A DNA stretch of 64,000 nucleotides from Ailurus styani (Eukaryota > Chordata > Mammalia > Carnivora > Ailuridae), in NCBI GenBank assembly GCA_002007465.1, contig LNAC01000009.1, forward strand, positions 4,524,910 through 4,588,909. The letters run 5' to 3'. Below, in pieces: positions 33,785 to 45,916 of the stretch. The first letter of the stretch is position 1. Each line of letters starts with the position of its first letter. Below the pieces are notes generated by a model, which did no database searches, was not told where the DNA came from, and worked only from the letters and a program-made list of their open reading frames with translations. The translations under genes and the position numbers were made by a program.

Positions 33785-34060
33785 GTCTGGATTTAGTCCA
33801 CATTAATGGCCACAGAGCGGCCTGAAATTAATGATGAGGAGACCCGAAGACCTCTCCCATTAGCCAGCCTTGATGGCGGCATGGCCAACAGGCGTCTCTT
33901 TGCCCTTCCCTTCCCAGCTGAGTCAGCCGGGTCTGGAGCCCAGCTTGCATTAGGGTCAGTTAGAATCCTCATTAGCAGGACTGCAGGTGGGCTAGCACGG
34001 CCTGTCTTCAGCCGTGTCCCCTCGTGCACCTTTCCTGACATCTCTCAGTTCCCTCCATAG
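33785..34060. promoter_or_regulatory. Candidate conserved noncoding island E
   Basis: Repeat-free, complex sequence with clustered ATTA/TAAT cores ('ccacattaatggcc', 'gaaattaatgatgag', 'cccattagcc', 'cctcattagcag', 'gcattagggtcag'). No domain is seen in the open frames over it. The regulatory role is an inference from composition. Confidence 0.45.
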
Positions 34061-34456
34061 ACTGCCCTGCTCCTCAGAGTTGTGAAGGCAAAAATGAGAC
34101 AACATGTGTGAGATGCCTGGCTCACAGGAAACACAGTAATGCCAACTGCACTTATGGAGGGTAAGCCCACCCTGTAGGCATTATTGGTGATTACTATTAA
34201 TTACAAAACTCTCCACACACTGTGAGGTCACAGGGTAAGAATGTCTGCGTGTGTACCTACAGGTGGACGTTGCTACAGTCCGCGCTCATGTCTACATCCA
34301 CATGCCTTCCCTCCACCCCTGAGTAATCAGTGCATCACTGAGCATCTAGGGGAGATGTGGCCTTGATCTGGCGAGGTCAGCGTATGTCCCTGCCTATCTG
34401 TCTCAGTGTGTGCACTAACTAATGCAAACCTATGGGTGCCTATCTTCACAGGTCCG
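34061..34456. other. Unclassified DNA
   Basis: A short MIR-like 3' scrap may lie at 34085-34150 ('gagatgcctggctcacagga'). Nothing else is recognised. Confidence 0.4.
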
Positions 34457-34864
34457 TGTGTTTGTCTGAGCCGGCTCGGGCCACCATAACAAAGTCCCAC
34501 AGACTGAGTGGCTTAAACAACAAACATCTATTTTCTCACAGTTCTGGAGGCTAGAAGTCCATGATCAAGGTGCCAGCAAATTCGGTTTCTGGTGAGAACT
34601 CCCTTCCTGTCTTGTAGACAGCTGCCTTCTCACTGTGTCTTCACATGGCCTTCCCCTTGCAGAGAGAGAAAGAGAGACAGAGAAAGTGATCAATCTCTGG
34701 TGTCTCTTTTCTTATATAAGGCCACCAGTCCTATTAGATAAGGGCCCCACCCTTAGGACTTCATTTAACCTTCATTATCTTCCGAAAGGTCCAAATATAG
34801 GCACACTGGCGGTTAGAACCTTCACGTGCAGACTGGGGGGCAGGGCACAATTCAGTCCATTGCA
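34457..34864 (-). mobile_element. MaLR (MLT1-type) LTR, antisense
   Basis: Near full-length. It starts TGTG, then 'cgggccaccataacaaagtc', 'ggcttaaacaacaaacatct' and 'cagttctggaggctagaagt', and ends 'caattcagtccattgca'. It is a solo, noncoding LTR. Confidence 0.92.
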
Positions 34865-35039
34865 GTGTAGGACTTGTGTGTGTTTGCGTGTGCGTTTGCT
34901 CATGTGAACGTATGCACGTCTGTCCTGGCTCCGTGCCCACATGCCTGCCCGCTCATGTGTTCGCGTGTCTCCTCGTGCAGCTGGGGGCGGGGGCAGAGAG
35001 GAGCTGCACCTGCCAATCACCCCCTCCCACCTGAGGCCC
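34865..35039. other. GT-rich variable stretch
   Basis: Interrupted TGTG/CGTG words at 34870-34980 and no gene. Confidence 0.45.
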
Positions 35040-35300
35040 AGCGCCAACAGAATCAAGTGTGGGCTCCTCTCTGCCGATCAAGATCTATAAATAAAGTTGT
35101 CTCCCTGGCATGTTCCACACCACACGCGGCTCTTTAATAAAATTGGCTGAGATTTGTGGATAAGCCTGAAGCAAAGTCAATGCTCGGTGTCAATCCCACG
35201 CTAAGAGGGGCCTTCAGGGGTCAAGCTGCTTCCTGTATATGATTCCATATCAAAGATATGTCAGCCGGGTGCTAACCAGCTCCTGGAGCGCAGGGAAACT
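35040..35300. promoter_or_regulatory. Candidate conserved noncoding island F
   Basis: Repeat-free with AT-rich words ('agatctataaataaagttg', 'ctctttaataaaattggc'). A perfect inverted repeat catatc-aaa-gatatg (35246-35260) contains the TCF/LEF-like word ATCAAAG. There is no open frame of note. Candidate enhancer, unverified. Confidence 0.48.
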
Positions 35301-35785
35301 CTGAGCTCTGACCAGGTTCACACTGGGGTCCTCTGGCTGGGGTGCCACGTAGTAAGTGGGGGTGGGGGGGCCGGGACACTGCCAGAGCCCGCTCTTCCAG
35401 GGACTCTGCTATTCCTCAGTGGCTCTGGGACTAACTCTATCTTCCCCGTCTGAGCAGCAGGAAGGAGGCAGGCAGCAGCTTATCCCTAGCTACCCTTTAA
35501 AAACCTCCATCTTTCCGGGCTAGAAGGGGCACGTTGTGAGGGGTGCAGCCAGCGTCTTCCTGGGTCTCTGCGACTCCAGAGAAGTGGACAGGAGCCTCTG
35601 CCCAAAGCCACAGGCACAGCCTTACGAAGGCACGTTGGGGTCACCAGGCTTCCCCGAGCTCCCAGTTGACAGCTGAAGGAAACTGGGTGTACAGAGGAGC
35701 TGAGGGATTCTGTCCACTCTAGGCCACTCGGGGAGGAAGCACATCTAATAGGCATGCTGGCCACACTCAGTGAGGCAGAAAGAGG
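35301..35785. other. Unique DNA
   Basis: No repeat or gene is firmly recognised. A faint antisense MIR may sit near 35660-35745. Confidence 0.4.
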
Positions 35786-35890
35786 GGAAATCAAAAGAAG
35801 TTTGGTTTAATTAAGTATCAGGAAAGATTTATGCAACTTCCTCTCCTTGTCATAAATATTAATGAGGGCAGCCAGCAGCCGGCTCCTGCA
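35786..35890. promoter_or_regulatory. Candidate conserved noncoding island G
   Basis: A short AT-rich block with 'ggtttaattaagtatcagg' and 'cataaatattaatgaggg'. It is small and sits next to the alternating GT/GC/CA tract. Confidence 0.35.
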
Positions 35891-35966
35891 GCATCCACTA
35901 GCCGGCTGGGGAGAGCTGAAGAGGACAGGGCTGGGGGTGAGGAGGGCAGCAGCTGCCCCTACACAA

Positions 35967-36013
35967 GCGTGTGTGTGTGTGTGTGCGCGCGCACACACAC
36001 ACACACACACACA
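35967..36013. repeat. (GT)n(GC)n(CA)n palindromic alternating tract
   Basis: 47 bp of uninterrupted purine-pyrimidine alternation: GT run, CGCGCG centre near 35986-35991, then CA run. Each arm is the reverse complement of the other, so the tract can adopt Z-DNA or a cruciform. Confidence 0.97.
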
Positions 36014-36394
36014 GAGGCAGATGTTGGTGAAGTCCCCTGCCAAGCACCTGGCCACTTGTCCAGGAGCTCCAAGAAAGGGAGCCTGCCCCTTCTTGTCCCC
36101 AGTCAGGCTGGATTTGGGGGCAGGGCCCCCTCAGCCAGCTTTGCCCTTTGCTCTCTTGTGGCCAAGTCAGCGATGGCCTGAGTGGAGGCATGAGTGTCAC
36201 AGCGAGGGATGGGGTGGGAGTGTCTGGGGAACCGAGGGCAGCATTCCAGGCTCAGTGGGTCTGGGAATGGAATGGAGGACAGGGGTCCACTCCCCCAAAT
36301 GTGAGCTCGGATGCGGAGGGAGCTACCTACCAGCCTGCTATGGGTGACTTGTGTCCTCTCATTCAGCAGATCCTAATTCACATATTCCTAATTC
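36014..36394. other. Unique DNA, no gene seen
   Basis: No recognised repeat or exon. Confidence 0.4.
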
Positions 36395-36557
36395 AATACA
36401 CCAGATCCAGTGTCCCCTACATTCTACTGGCCAAAGCAAGTTTCAAGGTAACTTGGATCCAAAGAGCAGGAAACAGCCACAGCTGCAGAGCCACAGGGCA
36501 AAGGGTGTGGATATAGTGAGGAATGAAGAAGAATTGCGGGCATTTTTCCAACCTCAC
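36395..36557 (-). mobile_element. MaLR-type LTR 3' portion, antisense
   Basis: 'tctactggccaaagcaagtt', 'gagccacagggcaaagggtg' and 'gcgggcatttttccaacctc' match the end of the antisense LTR also seen at 5032 and 29066. Confidence 0.6.
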
Positions 36558-37484
36558 TAAACCTCACCTTCTAAACCTCCAGACTCTCCAGACCCCACTC
36601 TGGCCAGAGGGCTTTACTCACCAGGTGTCATTCCAACAGAGAGTGACCAAGCCCCCAACATTCGGCCTGTCATCTTTCCGACATCACTGTATTGGAGATT
36701 CCTACAGCCCAGTTCCCCTCTTCCTTCTAGCCTCAGCCCCACTGCTCATTGCCCATTACTGTCCCACCTCCGTGGACTCCTCTGGCTGCCATGTGGACCA
36801 TGGGCAAGGGGGAGGGGGTGGTAAGTATGTGTCGAGGTCCACTGCTGGGATCACCTGGGATAGGGAAGTCAGTCCTTCCTTCCTGCAACACCAACCTAAA
36901 GCTTTGGGTGACCTCCCAAAGGACTGCAGCCTCTGTGCCAGATGCACTTGGTATCTGCATCAGGGGCAGCTAGAGATCTCTGGCAAGTCACCTACTGAAT
37001 GTACCCTGGTGCGGTCAGCCAGCAGAGGTACAGCCACTGCCATGTTCCAACCCAGAGATGCTGCAGGGTGGGCACCTGAGCCAAATCCTTTGCAGTGCAC
37101 CAGGAGTTGGGAAGAAGGCAGCCCAGAACCTGTCCCTGGGAAGCAAGGAGGCCAGGCTGCATGAGCTCAGACACCAAGACCCTGGTGAGTGCTCCATTAC
37201 CCTTTCAGACTCCACTTACAAAACACAAATGCAAAGAGAAAATGATGAAGACTTTCAAGACGGCAACACAGTTTCAAGAAGTAGCTTGGCTTAGCTGGTG
37301 TGGTGTTTCTCTCTTTTGGAATATTTTTGGGGTGGGGAAAGGAAGAGAACCCACAGATAAACACAGACATTTTCCCCTCATGTAGCTATTATATACTTAA
37401 AGATTTTGAGGAGAAAAACTTATCACTTAATTGGTAAGTAGTGAAATAATTTTTTAAACATTATTTTTTATTAAACATGCATGT
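36558..37484. other. Unique DNA, no gene seen
   Basis: A 213-codon open frame on the + strand spans 36523-37164, the longest in this part. Its translation shows no domain, signal peptide or splice context, it starts inside the LTR relic, and overlapping frames exist on both strands. I do not call it a gene. Confidence 0.5.
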
Positions 37485-37649
37485 GTGGGGTACCTAACGG
37501 CTCAGTCCGTTAGGCGTCCGACTCTCGATTTCAGCTCAGGTCATGATCTCAGGGTTGCGAGATTGAGCCTCTGTGTAGGACTCCAGGATTCTCTCCCTCT
37601 ACTCCTCCTCCCCCTGCCAACTCATTCACGTGCATGCTCTCTAAAAAAG
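37485..37649 (+). mobile_element. CAN-SINE (older)
   Basis: Head 'ggggtacctaacggctcagt' is followed by 'taggcgtccgactctcgatt' and 'ggtcatgatctcagggttgc'. The tail was replaced by a short GT run. Confidence 0.9.
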
Positions 37650-37839
37650 TGTGTGTGTGTGTCTGTGTTCAAATGTGGAGATAGATGAAACAGAATGAAA
37701 ACGTGCATGACATTTTAGAAACTAATAATAGTGCTTCCAAGAGGCCACTTTAGGCCCTGCCCCCCACTCTTTGGGAATATTTTCTATTTTCTTGCACTTA
37801 AGGGCCTCTTTGGAGGAAATGTTTAGCCCACCCACCTAG

Positions 37840-37930
37840 TGTTTCATTAGAGTCAGGCAGACTTCAGTTCAAGCTCCTGCTCACCTCTCTGAACCTTACC
37901 GTTTTCATCTATGGAATAAAGTACTTCAAT
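37840..37930 (+). mobile_element. MIR fragment, sense
   Basis: 'gtcaggcagacttcagttca' and 'cgttttcatctatggaataa' match the MIR core. Confidence 0.6.
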
Positions 37931-37974
37931 TCAATTTCAATTCTAATCACAAGATTATAAAGTGACTTTACAGG

Positions 37975-38182
37975 GGCACCTGGGTGGCTCATTCAGTTGA
38001 GCATCCGACTCTTGCTTTTGGTTCAGGTCACGATCTCAGGGTCGTGAGATCGAACCCTGCATCCAGCTCTGTGCTGGGCATGGAATGTGTTTGGGATTCC
38101 TTCTCCCTTTCCCCCTGCCCCTCCTCCACCCTTACTCACATGCACACCTTCACACTCTCTCTCTTAGAAAAATAAAAAATAT
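37975..38182 (+). mobile_element. CAN-SINE (older)
   Basis: Full-length, with head 'ggcacctgggtggctcattc'. The 14-bp TSD 'agtgactttacagg' and 'agtgtctttagagg' (two mismatches) lies at 37961-37974 and 38183-38196. Confidence 0.94.
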
Positions 38183-38196
38183 AGTGTCTTTAGAGG

Positions 38197-38290
38197 GGGG
38201 CTGTGTTTCATTCATCATTATATCCTTTGTGCCTATCACGGTGCCTGGCACACAGTAGCTCAATTAACAACTGCTGAATAAAATTACGTT
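38197..38290 (+). mobile_element. L2 LINE 3' end, sense
   Basis: 'catcattatatcctttgtgc' and 'cggtgcctggcacacagtag' are the L2 terminal motif. Confidence 0.75.
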
Positions 38291-38349
38291 GAAATCTGGC
38301 TAGTATCTCCTGAGAATAAATTCTTAAAAGTGAAATTTCGAGGTCAAAA

Positions 38350-40135
38350 GGTATGCACTTTTTTAAAAAAAGATTTTATGTCTACTTTAGAGTTTTGGAT
38401 TTATAGCAAATTGTGAGGAAGGTACAGGGATTTCCCACATAAGCCCTGCCCCCACACATGTATAGTTTTCCCCATTATCAACATGCTCCACCAGAGTTAT
38501 ACATCCATGACCACTGGTGAACTGGTGAACCCACACTGACACATTACAATCACCCAGTCCATGGCTTACATTAGAGTTCACTCTTGGTATTGTAAATTCT
38601 TTGCATTTGGATACAAGTCATTATACAGCATTACAGTATCACACAGAGTATTTTCACTGCCCTAAAAATCCTCTATGCTCTATTAATCCATCCCCTCAAT
38701 GTCAACCCCTGGCAACCACCGATCTTTTTACTCTCTCCATAGATTTCACCTTTTCCAGAATGTTAGTATGTAGCTTTTTCAGATGGCCTTCTTTCCCTTC
38801 GTAGTATATGCACTTAAGTTTCCTCCAAGTTTTTTCATGGCTTGATACCTCATTTCTTTTTATCACTGAATAATAATTCATTGTCTGGATGGACCACCAT
38901 TCATTTATCCATTCACCTACTGAAGGACAGATCTTGGATGCTTCTAGGTTTTAGAAATTATGAATAAAGCTGCTGTAAACCCCCACATGCTGGTATTTGT
39001 GTAAAGATAAGCTTTCAACTCCTTTGGGTAAATATCAAAGAGTGTGATTGCTGGATCAGATGGTAAGGGTATGTTTACTTTATGAGAAACAGCCAACTAT
39101 CTTCCAAAGTGGTCACACCATTCTGCATTCCCATCAGCCATGACTGAGACTTCTGGCTGCTCCACATCCTCACCAGCGCTTGGAGTTGTCGGTGTTCTGG
39201 ATTTTGGCCATTCTAGTAGGTGTTTAGCGGTATCTCACTGTTGTTTTAATTTGCACTTCCCTGATATCGGATGTGAAGCAGGTATGTACATTTCTTACTC
39301 TGAAAGATTTTGCCAAATTACTTCCCACAGATATTTTATATATTTACTGTTTTCTCATACCCACCCTGTGTTATCAAGATTCTGATGTCTGGGTGCCTGG
39401 GTGGCTCAGTGGGTTAAACCTCTGCCTTCGGCTCAGGTCATGATCTCAGGGTCCTGGGATTGAGCCCCACATCGGGCTCTCTACTCGGCAGGGAGCCTGC
39501 TTCCCCCTCTCTCTCTGCCTGCCTCTCTGCCTACTTGTGATCTCTCTCTCTCTCTCTAATAAATAAATAAATAAATAAGTAAAATCTAAAAAAAAAAGAT
39601 TCTGATGTCTGACATTCTGATAAGATGAAAAAGGGTATGCAGCTGTAGATTTTTATTTCTGTTATGAGTAGGATTGAGCATCTTTTCATTTGTTTAAGAA
39701 ACACTTGAATTTGTATTTTTAGATAGCTGCTTCTAACATCTCTTTCCCCTTAGCGCTTCTGGTCTATCATTGGGTTTTTAAAAGCTTATTTGTAGGCATT
39801 CTTTATGTTAAAGAAACTAATCACTTACTGATCTATGTGTAGCAAATACTGTATTGTCCCCTCAGGCTGTATTTGTCTTTCACATTAAAAATTCTTTTAT
39901 TTCAATTTAATAACTTTTTTAATGTTTCTGGGTTTTATGTCTTATTTAAAAAACTCTCATGATAAGATTATTTTTTATCTCAATTTTTATAATATCTTTT
40001 GAGTTTTTCAACTTTTTATATTTAAACATTTGAGGGCCATAGAATTTATTTTGATGTAAGGAGTGAGGTAGGGATCCAAGTTAATTTTTTTCAGACGGTT
40101 GCCCAGTTATCCAAATACTATTTACTAAATAGCCC
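38350..40135 (-). mobile_element. Old L1 3' half, antisense
   Basis: Antisense L1 landmarks run in order: 'ttcatttatccattcaccta', 'aataaagctgctgtaaaccc', 'gtgattgctggatcagatgg', 'ccaaagtggtcacaccattc', 'ccacatcctcaccagcgctt', then late ORF2. A young SINE splits it at 39391. No frame survives. Confidence 0.85.
39391..39596 (+). mobile_element. CAN-SINE (musteloid type), young
   Basis: Full-length with an intact head and an (AAAT)n tail. The flanking 14-bp 'agattctgatgtct' is exact at 39377-39390 and 39597-39610. The perfect TSD implies a recent insertion, possibly still polymorphic. Confidence 0.98.
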
Positions 40136-40926
40136 ATCCTAAGAAACACTGCCTTTATCATATGCTAAATTCTCATGAGAGAGAGGTCGAGGGAGAGAGG
40201 AGAATGTAGGGAGTCACAGCTTACCAGAGCAGAGACTCACAAGTGGAAACAGCAGCAGGAACCAGTGCCAAGGAAAGAAAAGATGAGCTGTAATTAACCA
40301 ATTGCTGGAGGCTCAATGTGAACAAGTCTGAGAGTTAAAAATTCCAGGAAAACCCAGTCATAGGACCCCCACACCACTTTTGTGGACTCTAGGAGGTCAA
40401 CCAGTGTCTCACAGAAAATATCAGAGAAAAATCGCCTCCTGCTTCTGGCAGGTAAAGGAGAAAAGGAACCATTCTGAAATATGCCAGAGTATTCTGACCT
40501 TCTTAACAAGGGCTGCCCTTAGGAGAAATGAGTTAACCAGAACCCAGCTGATCTGAAATACCCAATTCTTTAGCCATCCTGTCTCACCTAAACAGGAGGG
40601 GAAAAAAAAAAAAACTGAGAAACACTTGTGAAGTTTAGAGTCCAAAGGGCACAGGTTTTCTAAAAGGTTGTGATCCAATTACAGAACTATAGAATGCTTC
40701 CCCCTCTCTCCACACCTCACCACAACATTACTAAAGGCCTATTTACAGCAATTTCTTTTACCCAATACAACATGCCTAGCTATCAAGAAAAAAATCACAA
40801 GGCATACTAAAGACAAAAATCACAACCTGAAGAAATAGAGCAAGCATCAGAACTAGACATATCAGGAATGCTGGGATTATCAGACTAGGAATCTAAAACA
40901 ACTATGATTAATATGCTAAGGGCTCT

Positions 40927-41134
40927 TGCAGCACCTGGGTCGGTCAGTCGGTTAAGTGACTCTTTTGATTTTGGCTCAGGTCATGATTTTGGGGTGGTGA
41001 TATCAAGCCCTGCATTAGGCTCCACACTCAGCGGGGAGTCTGCTTGTGGTTCTCTCTCTCCCTCTCCCTCTGCCCCTCCCACCTGCTCGCATTCTCTCAC
41101 TCTCTCTCTCAAATAAATAAATCTTTTTTAAAAA
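40927..41134 (+). mobile_element. CAN-SINE (older)
   Basis: A full-length copy with a degraded head ('gcacctgggtcggtcagtcg'). The 17-bp TSD 'aatatgctaagggctct' and 'aatatgctaaaggctct' (one mismatch) lies at 40910-40926 and 41135-41151. Confidence 0.95.
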
Positions 41135-41871
41135 AATATGCTAAAGGCTCTAATGTGTAAAATCAATAGCACACAACAATGGCAATGTAAGCAGAGAGAT
41201 GAAAATCTAAGAAAGAACCAAAAAAAATGTAGAAATGAAAAACACTATAACAGAAATGAAGAGTGCCTTTGATAGGCTTGTTAGTGGACTGCACACACAG
41301 CTAAGAAAAGAGTCTCTAAGCTTGAAGATATATAAACGGCAACCTCCAAAACTGAAAAGCAAAGAGAACAAAGATTGAAAAAAACCAGAGAGATTATCCA
41401 AGGAATATGAGGCAACCACAAATGGTAAAACAGGCATAATGGGAATATCAGAGAAAAAGAAAGAAAGGAACAGAAGAAATATTTGAAATAATGACCGAGA
41501 CTTTCTCAAATTAATTTCAAGTACCAAACCACAGATTCAGGAAGCTCAGAGAACACCAAGTGTGATAAATGCCAAACAAAAAAAAAAAAATCCCAAAAAC
41601 AAAAACAAAAAACCAAAAAACTATACCTAGGCATATTATTTTCAAACTGTAGAAAAATCAAAGATAAAAAGAAATCTTAAAAGATACTGGGTGGAAGCAG
41701 GGTGGGTAACACCTTCCTTTGGAGCAATGAGAAAAATTACACCTGACTTTTCCTCAGAAACCATTCCAGAAAGAGACAGCAGTGAAATGTTTAAAGTACT
41801 AAGAGGAAAGAAAAAATCACCAAGATAGAATTACATACCCTGTGAAATTATCCTTTAAAAGTGAGGAAGAA

Positions 41872-41902
41872 GAAATAAATAAATAAAAAATAAATAAAAA
41901 AT
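41872..41902 (+). mobile_element. Tail-only retroposition scar
   Basis: 31 bp of (AAATA)-type sequence lie between exact 15-bp direct repeats 'aaaagtgaggaagaa' at 41857-41871 and 41903-41917. This is what a target-primed insertion truncated to its tail would leave. Replication slippage duplicating the segment is the alternative. Confidence 0.6.
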
Positions 41903-44900
41903 AAAAGTGAGGAAGAAATACTTTCTCAGACAACCCAAAACTGAGGGAATCTGTTGTCAGTGACTTGTCTTGTAAGAAATGGTAAACAAAGTCCTTTAGA
42001 GAGAAGGAAAATACTATAGGCCAGAAAAGGTGGGGTGCTGACTCATGCATTGGTCAGCTATTGCCACAGTAATGCCACGGAACAACCACCTACGAACTAC
42101 ATGGATTAAGACAGCAATCATCCAGACTAATTCTGGGGGCCAATATGGTGGAGTAAGAAGTTTAAGTTCACAGTGTCCCAAGGATACAACTAGGTAACAC
42201 TCAGATCAGTGTAAATAACCCAAAACAGCACCTGAAGGACTGGCAGAAGGAACTCTACAACTAAAGGTAGAGAAGAGACTGCACCAAAGAGGATGGAGAG
42301 GGTGGAGACATCCTGGGGAACTAAAAAGACCAAGTCCACCTGTGGCCAGGAGGGAGCCAAGAACTGGGAGAATGGAGAGAAACAGATTATCATACCAGGG
42401 AGATCCGTGAAGGAAAGGTGAATCCCCAAAACATTTGGCTTTGAAAACTAGAGGGGCTGAATTTCACAAGTTCTCACAACCAGTGAGACTTAAAGCCTGG
42501 AATTTTAAAAATCAGCAAGCTCAGCTCTGTGAGAGCCCAGAGGGCAAGAGGGAGCTGAGATCCTTCCCTTAAAAAGGCAGCATATACAGGTAGAAGCAGC
42601 AGTTTGAAAAAAATGCCTGGGGCACACAGGAGGGAGAGTTATTTACGCATCTCAGAGCATGTGCCAGAGGAGCAGGTTTGCAGAGAGACTTCTCTAGGAA
42701 CAAAGAAGCTGCTAGACACCATCTCCTTCTCCTGCCCCCCTAGCATACATAACTTCTTTACACCAAGCCCTGCCCCACTGTGCTTAGGTGGATCCACCCT
42801 TCCCAGCCACATCTGCCTCCATCCCAGTGCTGTAGATCCCCTCCCCCAAAAGACTGGCACAAATCATGCCAAAACCACAACCCATGCATTCTATAGGGCC
42901 TCAGGGGCAGCAGTGTGGCTGTGGAAGCCCTAGGCACACGCTACTAAAACTGTATGTCCCATCCTGGCCAAACATTACCCACAAGAGCCTCTGCAGATTA
43001 GCAGACTGAAGGAAAAAGCAGCCAGGACACAGTAACAGGACACAAGAAACACACACAGGAGATACCCCTGAAGAACCAGGTTCTGTTGAACAGAGGACAC
43101 TGCACTGCAAGGCACTACTTCAGGACCTCTACTTCATAAGGCCATAACGTTCAAGAGCAGGAGATGTAGCTGACTTCCCTAACACATAGAAACAGACAGA
43201 GTTAGACACACTGAGGAGACAGAGGACTATGTCCCAAATGAAAGAACAGGACAAAACCACAGCAAGAGACCTAAGGAAAATGGATATAAATAATATGCCT
43301 GATAGAGAATTTCAAGTAATGATCCTTAAGCATACTCAATGGACTTGGCAAAAGAGTGGAGGACATGAGTGAGACTCTTAACAAAGTCTCAAAAAAAAAA
43401 AAAAGGATCAGAGATGAAGAACACAATGAACAGAATTAAAAAAACATTAGATGCAAAAAATAGGCTGGAAGAAGCAGAGGAATGAATTAGTGACCTGGAG
43501 GGCAGAGTAATGGAAGGTAAGCAAGCTAAGCAGGCAAGAGAAAATAAATTATGTAAAACGAGAACAGAGAGCCAAGTAATTCCATCAAGGGAATCCAGAA
43601 GAAGAAGAGAAAGAAAAAGGTGCAGAAAAATTATTTGAAAAAATAATAGCTGAAAACTTCCCTAATCTGGAGAAGGGAACAGAAATCCCAATCCAGGAGG
43701 CATAAAGATCCCCCAACAGTATCAACCCAAGGTCCACCCCAAGACACACAGTAATTAAAATGGCAAAAAGTAGTGATAAAGATAGAATTATAAGAGAAGC
43801 CAGAGTAAAGACAGTTACATACAAAGGAAACTCCATAAGGCTATCAGCAGATTTTCAGCAGAAACTTTGCAGGCTAGAGGGAGTAGCATGATATAGCCAA
43901 AGTGCTGAAGAAAAAAATCTACAGCCAAGAATACTCTATCAAGCAAGGCTATCATTCAGGATAGAAGAAGAAATAAAGAGTTCCCCAGACAAAAAAAGGT
44001 AAAGGAGTTCATGGCCACTAAACCAGCCCTACAAGAAATGTTAAAGGGGATTCTTTGAGTGGAAAGGAAAGACCATAAGAGTAAGAAAAATAGGAAGCAC
44101 AAAAGCAGTAAAAATAAGTATATCATAAAAATTGGCCAAGAAACTCACAAAATAAAAGGATATAAAGTATGACACCATATACCAAAAACATGGGGGTAGG
44201 GAAAGGAGTAAAGAATGGGCTCAAACGTGACTTTCAAGTTGATATGGACTTCTATATGCAGAAGACGTTATATACGAACCTAATGATAGCCAAAAATCAA
44301 AAACCAGTAATAGATATACAAAGAATAAAGAGAACGGAATCCAAATACACCATGGAAGAAAGTCACCAAACCATAAAAAAGAGCAAGAAAAGAAAGGATC
44401 AGAGAGGAACTACAAAAACAATCACTAAACAGTAACAAAATGGCAATAAATACATACTTATCAACAATTACTTCGAATGTAAATGAACTAAATGCTCCAA
44501 TCAAAAGACCTAGGGTGACAGAATGAATGCAAAAAACAAGACCCATCTATATGCTGCCTACAAGAGACTCATTTCAGACCTAAAGACATGCAGACTGAAA
44601 GTGAGGGGATGAAGAAATATTTATCATATGAATGGATATCAAAATAAAGCCAAATAGCAATAATTATATCAGACAAAACAGACTTTAAAACAAACACTGT
44701 AACAAGAGATAAAGAAGGACACTATATGATAATAAAAGGGATAATCCAACAAAAGATATAACAATTGCAAATGTTTATGCAGCTAATATGGGAGCACCCA
44801 TACACATAAAACAGGTAATAAGAAACATAAAGGAACTAATTGATAGTAATACAATCGTAGTAGGGAACTCTAATACCACACTTACATCATCAATGGACAG

Positions 44901-45916
44901 ATCATCCAAACAGAAAATCAACAAGGAAACAGTGACCCTGACACACTAGACCAGAGGGATTTATCAGATACATTCAGAACATTCCACCCTAAAACAGAAG
45001 AATACACATTCTTCTCAAGTGCACATGGAACATTCTCCAGGACAGATCACATATTAGGCCAAAAAACAAGTCTCAACAAATTGAAAAAGACTTAAGTCAT
45101 ACCATGCATCTTTTCCGACCATAACACTATAAAATTAGAAGTCAGCCACAAGAAAAAAATCTGGAAAGAGCACAAATACATGGAGATTAAATAACATGCT
45201 ACTAAACAATGAAGGGTTAACTAAGAAATCAAAGAAGAAATAAAAAATTACATGGAAAAAAATGAAAACACAATGGTACAAAATCTCTGGGATCCAGCAA
45301 AAGCAGTTCTAAGAGGGAAGTTTATAGCAATACAGGCCTACCTCAAGAGGCAAGAAAAATTTCAAATAAACAACTTAACCTTCCCCCTAGGAGCTAGAAA
45401 AAGAACAATAAACAAAAGCTAAAACCAGAAGAAGGAAGGAAATAATACTTAGAGTAGAAATAAACGACATAGAAACTAAAAAAAAAAAAAAAGTAGAACA
45501 GATCAATGAAACCAGGAACTGAGAGATCTTTGAGAAGATTAACAAAATTGATAAGCCTCTAGCCAGACTCATTAAAAAAAAAAGAAAGAGGACTCAAGTA
45601 AACAAAATCACAAATGAAGGAGAGACATACCAACACCACAGAAACAGTATTCTAAGAGAATATTACAAAAATTATATGCCAACAAATTCAACAACCTAGA
45701 AGAAATGTATAAATTCTTAGAAACATATAACCTCCCAAGACTGAAGCAAGAAGAAATAGAAAATTTAAACAGAGTGATTACCAGCAATGAAATTGAATCA
45801 GTAATCAAAAAACTCCCAACAAACAAAAGTCCATGACCAGATGGCTTCACAGGTGAATTCTATCAAACATTTAAATAAGAGTTAATATCTATACTCTTCC
45901 CAAACTTTTCCAAAAA

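Larger units (their letters stand above)
40140..42045 (+). mobile_element. Old L1 5'UTR/ORF1 region, sense
   Basis: The order follows the 5' part of an L1M element: 'gactaggaatctaaaacaac', 'gattaatatgctaagggctc', 'caggaagctcagagaacacc', 'cagtgaaatgtttaaagtac'. One SINE and one tail-only insertion interrupt it. It lies head to head with the antisense L1 ending near 40135. The first 300 bp are less certain. Confidence 0.7.

Noticed and set aside
36523..37164. 213-codon open frame on the + strand
   Set aside because: No domain, signal peptide, Kozak-like or splice context. It begins in an LTR relic, and frames of similar quality exist on the opposite strand.
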